Source of the DNA: Tsukamurella sputi
Lineage (GTDB): Bacteria > Actinomycetota > Actinomycetes > Mycobacteriales > Mycobacteriaceae
DNA: 64,000 bases
Assembly (NCBI RefSeq): GCF_007858445.1
Contig: NZ_VIGV01000007.1
Location: forward strand, 62,001 to 126,000
Direction: 5' to 3'
The notes under the pieces are model-generated. The model did no database searches and was not told where the DNA came from. It saw nothing but the letters and a program-made list of their open reading frames with translations. Numbering within the stretch: position 1 is the stretch's first letter; each line of letters begins with the position of its first letter. Of this stretch, positions 59,387 to 64,000 are shown piece by piece. The position numbers and the translations under genes were made by a program.

Positions 59387-62300
59387 ATGTCCATTGAGGC
59401 AATGCAGGGTAGCGATCCCGCGGTCACCGGCTCCGAGGTGAAAGGCCAGGCCGAGGCGCAGGCCGAGCGGCTTCCCCAGGTGATCGAGCGGGTCTTCGCC
59501 CGGTTCACCGACCGTCCGGCGTTCGCCACCCGGGACGGAGGTCCCCGGGGCCCGTACGTCACGGTCTCCTACGGCGACATCTGGCGACGGGTCAGCGCGT
59601 TGGCGGCAGCATGGCAGAGCGAGCTGGCGGTGGGCGACTTCGTCGCGATCCTCGGCTTCACCAGTGCCGACTTCGTCACCGTCGACCTCGCTACCACGCT
59701 GCTGGGCGCCCCGAACGTTCCTCTGCAGGCCGGCGCCCCGGCCGCGCGCATCGCCGCCATCCTCGACGAGACCAGGCCGAAGATCTTCGCCGTCAGCGCC
59801 GATCAGGTCTCTCTCGCGAAGCAGGCCCTCGCCGAGTCCGCGGCGACGCCGCGCGTCGTGGTCTTCGACGGTGAGCACTCCGGCTACGAGGGGCTCGAGG
59901 CCGACATCCTCGCCGGCGAAGCGCTGCCCGCGCCCGCACTCTTCGAGCCCGAGCCGGGGACGGATCCGCTCGTCACGCTGATCTACACGTCCGGCAGCAC
60001 GGGTACGCCGAAGGGCGCGATGTACACCGAGCAGCTCGTCGCCGACGCCTGGCTCAAGGTCGACAGCATCGTCGACGTCGACCTGCCGTCCGAATCGCTG
60101 CTCCACTTCCTGCCGATGAGCCACATGTACGGGCGCAACTGGCTGATCGCCGGTCTGGCCTCGGGAGGTACCGGGTACTTCGCCGGTGCGCCCGACATGT
60201 CGACACTGTTCGACGACCTCGCCGCCGCACGTCCCACCGCGATCGGCCTCGTGCCCCGGGTGTGCGAGCTGATCCACCAGCGTTTCCTGGCCCTCGAAGC
60301 GGAGACCGACACGGAGACCGCACGCGTCGAACTGCGCGATCGAGTGCTCGGCGGTCGTCTCCAGGCCGCGATGTGCGGCAGTGCCGCGCTGTCCGCCGAA
60401 CTGCAGACGTTCATGGAGTGGCTGCTGGGCATCGACATCCAGATCGGCTACGGGTCCACGGAGGCGGGCGGCGTCACCCGTGACGGCGTGATCGCGCGAC
60501 CGCCGGTGACCGAGTACAAGCTCATCGACGTCCCCGAACTCGGCTACTTCGTCACCGACTCGCCCCATCCGCGGGGCGAACTCCTGGTGAAGTCGACTCA
60601 GCTCATCCCCGGGTACTACAACTCCGACAAGCGTATCCGCGACGACGAGGGCTTCTACCGCACCGGCGACGTCATGGCCGAGCTCGCGCCGGACCGTCTC
60701 GAGTACGTCGACCGTCGCAGCAATGTGATCAAGCTGGCGCAGGGCGAATTCGTGCCGATCGCGCAGCTCGAGGCCACGTACGCCGCCGGTCGTGATGTGC
60801 ACCAGATCTTCCTGTACGGCAGCAGTGAGCGTTCGTACCTCCTCGGCGTGGTGGTGCCCTCGCCCGGACCCGAGGGGGAGACCGACGCCGAGGCACGCAC
60901 GCGCGTGCTCGACGGTCTCGCGGCGATCGCCCGGGAGAACGACCTCGCGGGCTACGAGCTGCCACGCGACGTCATCATCGAGCGCGAGCCCTTCTCCCAG
61001 GAGAACGGCCTGCGATCGGGTATCGGCAAGCTCGTGCGCCCGGCTCTCAATGCGCGGTACGGCGCCGAGCTCGCCGCCCTGTACGACGCAGCCGAGGAAC
61101 GTCGTCGCGCGGGCCTGCGCGACCTCGACACCGGTGCGTCCGTGGCGGACACCGTCGTGCGCGCCGCCGCCCTGACGCTCGGGGTCCTCCCCGAGGAACT
61201 CGACGCGCAGACCCGGTTCGTGGATCTCGGCGGCGACTCGCTCTCCGCGTTGTCGCTGGCCACCACGCTGGAGGGGCTCTACGACCTGCCCGTGCCGGTG
61301 CAGACGATCGTCGGGCCCACCGCGACCCTGGGTGGTGTGATCGAGCACATCGAGGCGGCGCAGGCGGGCGTACTCAGCGCCCCGACCGCGGCCACGATCC
61401 ATGGCGCCGACGCGCAGATCGCCCGCGCCTCCGACTTGACGTTGGATCGATTCGTCGACCCGGAGCTGCTGGCGGCGGCACCGTCGACGCCCGCGCCGCA
61501 CGGTGAACCCTCGACGGTCCTGGTCACGGGTGCGACGGGGTATCTCGGCCGGTTCCTGCTACTCGAGTGGTTGCGGCGCGTCGCGCGGCACGACGGAACG
61601 GTCGTCGCTCTGGTTCGCGGCGCCGACGCCGACGACGCGCGTCGCCGCGTCTTCGACGCGATCGGGACCTCCGATCCCGCGCTCACCGCGGAGTTCGCGA
61701 GCCTTGCCGAGCGTCATCTCGAGGTCGTCGTCGGCGACTTCGGTGCGCCGTCCCTCGGCCTCGACGGCCCGACCTGGGATCGCCTCGCGGACAGCGTGGA
61801 TCACGTGGTCCACTGCGGCGCCATGGTCAACCACGTCCTGCCCTACGATCAGCTGTTCGGTCCGAACGTGGTCGGCACCGCGGAGATCGCACGCCTCGCG
61901 ATCACCGTGCGGCGCAAATCGATCGACTACGTCTCGACGGTCGCCGTAGTCCCGCAGGACGACGGCCGCCTGCTGGTCGAGGACGACGACGTCCGCGTCG
62001 CGGGCGCCGAGCGCAGGATCGGTGCGGACGCCTACGCCAACGGCTATGCGGTGAGCAAGTGGGCGGGCGAAGTGCTGCTCCGCGAGGCCTCCGATCTCGC
62101 CGGGCTCCCGGTACGGGTCTTCCGCTCAGACATGATCCTGGCGCACAGTCGTTTCCGCGGCCAGTACAACCCGGTGGACCAGTTCACCCGGCTGCTCCTG
62201 AGCATCGCCGAAACGGGGCTCGCGCCCGCCTCCTTCTCCGCCGACCCGACCGGCCCGCGGGCGCACTACGACGGCCTGCCGGTCGATTTCACCGCCGAGT

Positions 62301-62692
62301 CGATCGTCACCCTCGGGGCGGCCGGACGCGAGGGATTCCGGACCTTCCACCTCCTCAACGTCGACGAGGGCGGGGCCGGGCTGGACGACTTCGTCGACTG
62401 GATCGCCGAGGATCGTCCGATCGAGCGTGTGGCCGACTACGCCGAGTGGTTCTCCCGGTTCGAGACCGCGTTGCGAGAACTCCCCGCGGAGGACCGTCAG
62501 CGGTCGGTGCTGCCGCTGCTGCACTCCTTCGCGAACCCCACCCCGGCCGGTGCGGGAATCGCACTCAGTGCCGACCGCTTCCGCGATGCAGTGCGGGAGG
62601 AGAAGATCGGTACGGGTGACATCCCCGGCCTCGACCGCGCATTGATCGAGCGCTACCTCGACGGATTCGTCGCCGCCGGGTGGCTCGCGTAG
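59387..62692 (+). CDS. car: Carboxylic acid reductase (CAR/FadD9-like)
   Basis: A 1101-residue enzyme that reduces carboxylic acids to aldehydes with ATP and NADPH. The adenylation domain (1 to about 590) shows IYTSGSTGTPKGAMYT, GYGSTEAGG and YRTGDVMAEL. The carrier domain has phosphopantetheine Ser618 in DLGGDSLSAL. The reductase domain (about 690-1101) has VTGATGYLGRFLL for NADPH and catalytic Tyr and Lys in GYAVSKWAGE. It needs a phosphopantetheinyl transferase. It is somewhat shorter than mycobacterial FadD9/CAR (about 1170 residues), chiefly at the N-terminus. The ATG has GAGG upstream. Physiological substrates are unknown; the family accepts many aromatic and fatty acids. Confidence 0.95.
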   Translation: MSIEAMQGSDPAVTGSEVKGQAEAQAERLPQVIERVFARFTDRPAFATRDGGPRGPYVTVSYGDIWRRVSALAAAWQSELAVGDFVAILGFTSADFVTVDLATTLLGAPNVPLQAGAPAARIAAILDETRPKIFAVSADQVSLAKQALAESAATPRVVVFDGEHSGYEGLEADILAGEALPAPALFEPEPGTDPLVTLIYTSGSTGTPKGAMYTEQLVADAWLKVDSIVDVDLPSESLLHFLPMSHMYGRNWLIAGLASGGTGYFAGAPDMSTLFDDLAAARPTAIGLVPRVCELIHQRFLALEAETDTETARVELRDRVLGGRLQAAMCGSAALSAELQTFMEWLLGIDIQIGYGSTEAGGVTRDGVIARPPVTEYKLIDVPELGYFVTDSPHPRGELLVKSTQLIPGYYNSDKRIRDDEGFYRTGDVMAELAPDRLEYVDRRSNVIKLAQGEFVPIAQLEATYAAGRDVHQIFLYGSSERSYLLGVVVPSPGPEGETDAEARTRVLDGLAAIARENDLAGYELPRDVIIEREPFSQENGLRSGIGKLVRPALNARYGAELAALYDAAEERRRAGLRDLDTGASVADTVVRAAALTLGVLPEELDAQTRFVDLGGDSLSALSLATTLEGLYDLPVPVQTIVGPTATLGGVIEHIEAAQAGVLSAPTAATIHGADAQIARASDLTLDRFVDPELLAAAPSTPAPHGEPSTVLVTGATGYLGRFLLLEWLRRVARHDGTVVALVRGADADDARRRVFDAIGTSDPALTAEFASLAERHLEVVVGDFGAPSLGLDGPTWDRLADSVDHVVHCGAMVNHVLPYDQLFGPNVVGTAEIARLAITVRRKSIDYVSTVAVVPQDDGRLLVEDDDVRVAGAERRIGADAYANGYAVSKWAGEVLLREASDLAGLPVRVFRSDMILAHSRFRGQYNPVDQFTRLLLSIAETGLAPASFSADPTGPRAHYDGLPVDFTAESIVTLGAAGREGFRTFHLLNVDEGGAGLDDFVDWIAEDRPIERVADYAEWFSRFETALRELPAEDRQRSVLPLLHSFANPTPAGAGIALSADRFRDAVREEKIGTGDIPGLDRALIERYLDGFVAAGWLA

Positions 62693-62705
62693 AGCTGCCA
62701 CCCCG

Positions 62706-62735
62706 GGGCCCGTCGCCGGAAGCGGCGACGGGCCC
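62706..62735 (+). terminator. Hairpin terminator after car
   Basis: Twelve-base perfect arms 62706-62717 and 62724-62735, 14 bases after the stop codon, followed by a short T-containing stretch. Confidence 0.8.
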
Positions 62736-62873
62736 GTTCTCCACAAGTAAGCGTACGAAACGTGTTTCATCCACAGGTCCCGCTCCGGACGGCCTCCGGG
62801 GCGGGACCGACGCGTGACACTCGTCGACGACGGCCGGGAACCGCCGGTCGCGGCATCGACGAGGAGGGGCGCC

Positions 62874-63419
62874 ATGCCCGGGGTACTTGTATTCGCAGCA
62901 GGCAATGTCACGAACGACCTGACCTACCGGGAGTCCGCCCGTGATCAGCGGCACGACTTCCTGAGCTTCACCATGGCCGCGAACAACGGCTATCTGGACG
63001 AGAACGGCGAGTGGAAGCAGACCGGCACGGTCTGGCTGAACGTCAAGGCCTTCGGCGCACTCGCCCGTAACGCGCGCGCCGTGATCGCCAAGGGCCGGCC
63101 CGTCATGGTGCACGGAGAACTCAAGCACGAGACCTTCGACGGCGCGGACGGCCAGCGGCACAGTTCGCTCGACCTCAAGGCCGACGCCATCGGGCTGAAC
63201 CTGCGGATGTGCGCCAGCCAGTACGTCGGTGTGGGGGAGCGCTACCGGGAGATCTCTCCGCAGGCCACTGGAGCGGGGCCGACCGGAACGCCCGGGGAGG
63301 ACGCGGGTGACGGATGTGCACCGCAGTCCGGGCAGGAGGGAGTCGTGGCCGATGGATTCGTGAGCGATGAATCGGCCGATCGTGAGCCCGCAGCAGTCGG
63401 GAGCACACCCGACTACTGA
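62874..63419 (+). CDS. Single-stranded DNA-binding protein family (OB fold)
   Basis: A 181-residue SSB-like protein. The OB-fold core reads VFAAGNVTNDLTYRESARDQ, FLSFTMAANN, TVWLNVKAFGALARNARAVI, KGRPVMVHGELKHETF and LKADAIGLNLRM. The acidic tail ends in GSTPDY, without the DIPF-type tip of the main SSB, so it is probably a paralogue (SsbB type) for special uses such as competence or repair. ATG 62874 is set by GAGGAGG 6 bases upstream. It is a single gene. Confidence 0.85.
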   Translation: MPGVLVFAAGNVTNDLTYRESARDQRHDFLSFTMAANNGYLDENGEWKQTGTVWLNVKAFGALARNARAVIAKGRPVMVHGELKHETFDGADGQRHSSLDLKADAIGLNLRMCASQYVGVGERYREISPQATGAGPTGTPGEDAGDGCAPQSGQEGVVADGFVSDESADREPAAVGSTPDY

Positions 63420-63597
63420 CGCGGCGTCGGATCCGGCGCCCGGACGACCCCGTCCACACCCGTGTCTTGGCCTCACATACGGTGGCGCGTCGGCGTGAGG
63501 TCGAGTTCACGGCGTGGTCATCGCGGGAACCTGCGGCGCAACATCGGCTGCCTACCTTCGACGCGAAAGAGTTCGCGACGCACCGGGAGGTCTGGAC

Positions 63598-64000
63598 ATG
63601 AGCCGATCACACACGATCACGGAGTGGGATCCGGAGAACCGCCGGCAGTGGGAGGCGGGCGGCGAGAAGGTCGCGAAGCGGAACCTGCTGTGGTCCGTGA
63701 TCGCGGAGCACGTGGGCTTCTCGGTGTGGTCCCTGTGGTCCGTGATGGTGCTGTTCATGCCGCAGGACGTCTACGGCCTGAGCACGGCCGACAAGTTCCT
63801 CATCGGCGCCACCGCCACCCTCGTCGGCTCGTGCCTGCGGATCCCGTACACGCTCGCCACCGCGCGTTTCGGCGGCCGGAACTGGACGATCTTCAGCGCA
63901 TTCGTGCTGGCGGTGCCCGTGATCGCCACGATGGTCATCCTGGCGAATCCCGGGCAGCCGCTGTGGGTGTATCTCGTGTGTGCCGCACTCACCGGTTTCG
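63598..64000 (+). CDS. NarK-type nitrate/nitrite transporter (MFS), 5' part
   Basis: The first 134 residues of a major-facilitator protein cut by the window end. The N-terminal WDPENRRQWEAGGEKVAKRN, HVGFSVWSLWSVMVLFMP and ATLVGSCLRIPYTLATARFGGRNW match NarK/NasA-type nitrate transporters of actinobacteria; GGGAGG lies upstream of the ATG. At least three helices are in view. Nitrate use cannot be confirmed without the rest. Confidence 0.85.
   Translation, partial: MSRSHTITEWDPENRRQWEAGGEKVAKRNLLWSVIAEHVGFSVWSLWSVMVLFMPQDVYGLSTADKFLIGATATLVGSCLRIPYTLATARFGGRNWTIFSAFVLAVPVIATMVILANPGQPLWVYLVCAALTGF

Overview
The window is about 70% G+C and reads as the chromosome of a mycolic-acid-containing actinobacterium (Mycobacteriales; the mix recalls Tsukamurella or Gordonia, but the genus is not proven by the sequence). 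The reasons are a giant type I fatty acid synthase followed by its own acpS, a homologue of the mycolate reductase CmrA/Rv2509, an LdtMt2-like L,D-transpeptidase, a DipZ protein, many F420/flavin oxidoreductases and a carboxylic acid reductase. The order fas-acpS ... bcp ... ldt ... tRNA-His-orn-DUF853 ATPase-cmrA resembles, from memory, the M. tuberculosis segment Rv2524c-Rv2509.

Layout. 1-15.6 kb: lipid building, with fas, acpS and a single-chain biotin-dependent acyl-CoA carboxylase of 1820 residues. 15.6-29.2 kb: mixed housekeeping and catabolic genes (transglutaminase-like protein, two acyl-CoA dehydrogenases, Bcp peroxiredoxin, LysR regulator divergent from a type II NADH dehydrogenase, L,D-transpeptidase, tRNA-Lys, PH-domain membrane proteins, secreted serine protease, PutP). 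29.3-34.1 kb: a compact island inserted at tRNA-His, bounded by 81-bp direct repeats exactly 4732 bp apart. Its cargo is a membrane-anchored, proline/glycine-rich protein ending in a nuclease-like (Tox-REase-5-type) domain, followed by a putative immunity gene; no integrase is left. 34.2-41 kb: orn, a HerA-like ATPase, cmrA, a DoxX gene behind an iron-box-like site, an F420/PPOX protein, and a PadR-dienoyl-CoA reductase operon. 41-50 kb: tRNA-Arg, a small secreted cysteine protein with DipZ, a citrate transporter with its CitA/CitB-type two-component system, a secreted lipase and an S9 peptidase. 50-54.6 kb: an ABC permease with an unusual hydrolase-ABC ATPase fusion, and a band-7 protein. 54.6-59.2 kb: an organosulfur scavenging operon (SsuD, SfnG, SfnB/DszC-like, LLM oxidoreductase). 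59.4-64 kb: carboxylic acid reductase, an SSB-like protein and the start of a NarK-type transporter cut by the window edge.

The part most worth attention is the tRNA-His island: a minimal, integrase-less element whose only clear cargo is a toxin-immunity pair. The toxin tip and immunity gene have clearly lower G+C than the rest, and the toxin has an N-terminal membrane anchor rather than a recognisable secretion leader. Several regulatory dyads (fas, NDH-2, PadR, DoxX, citrate transporter) were found by eye and are reported as candidates.
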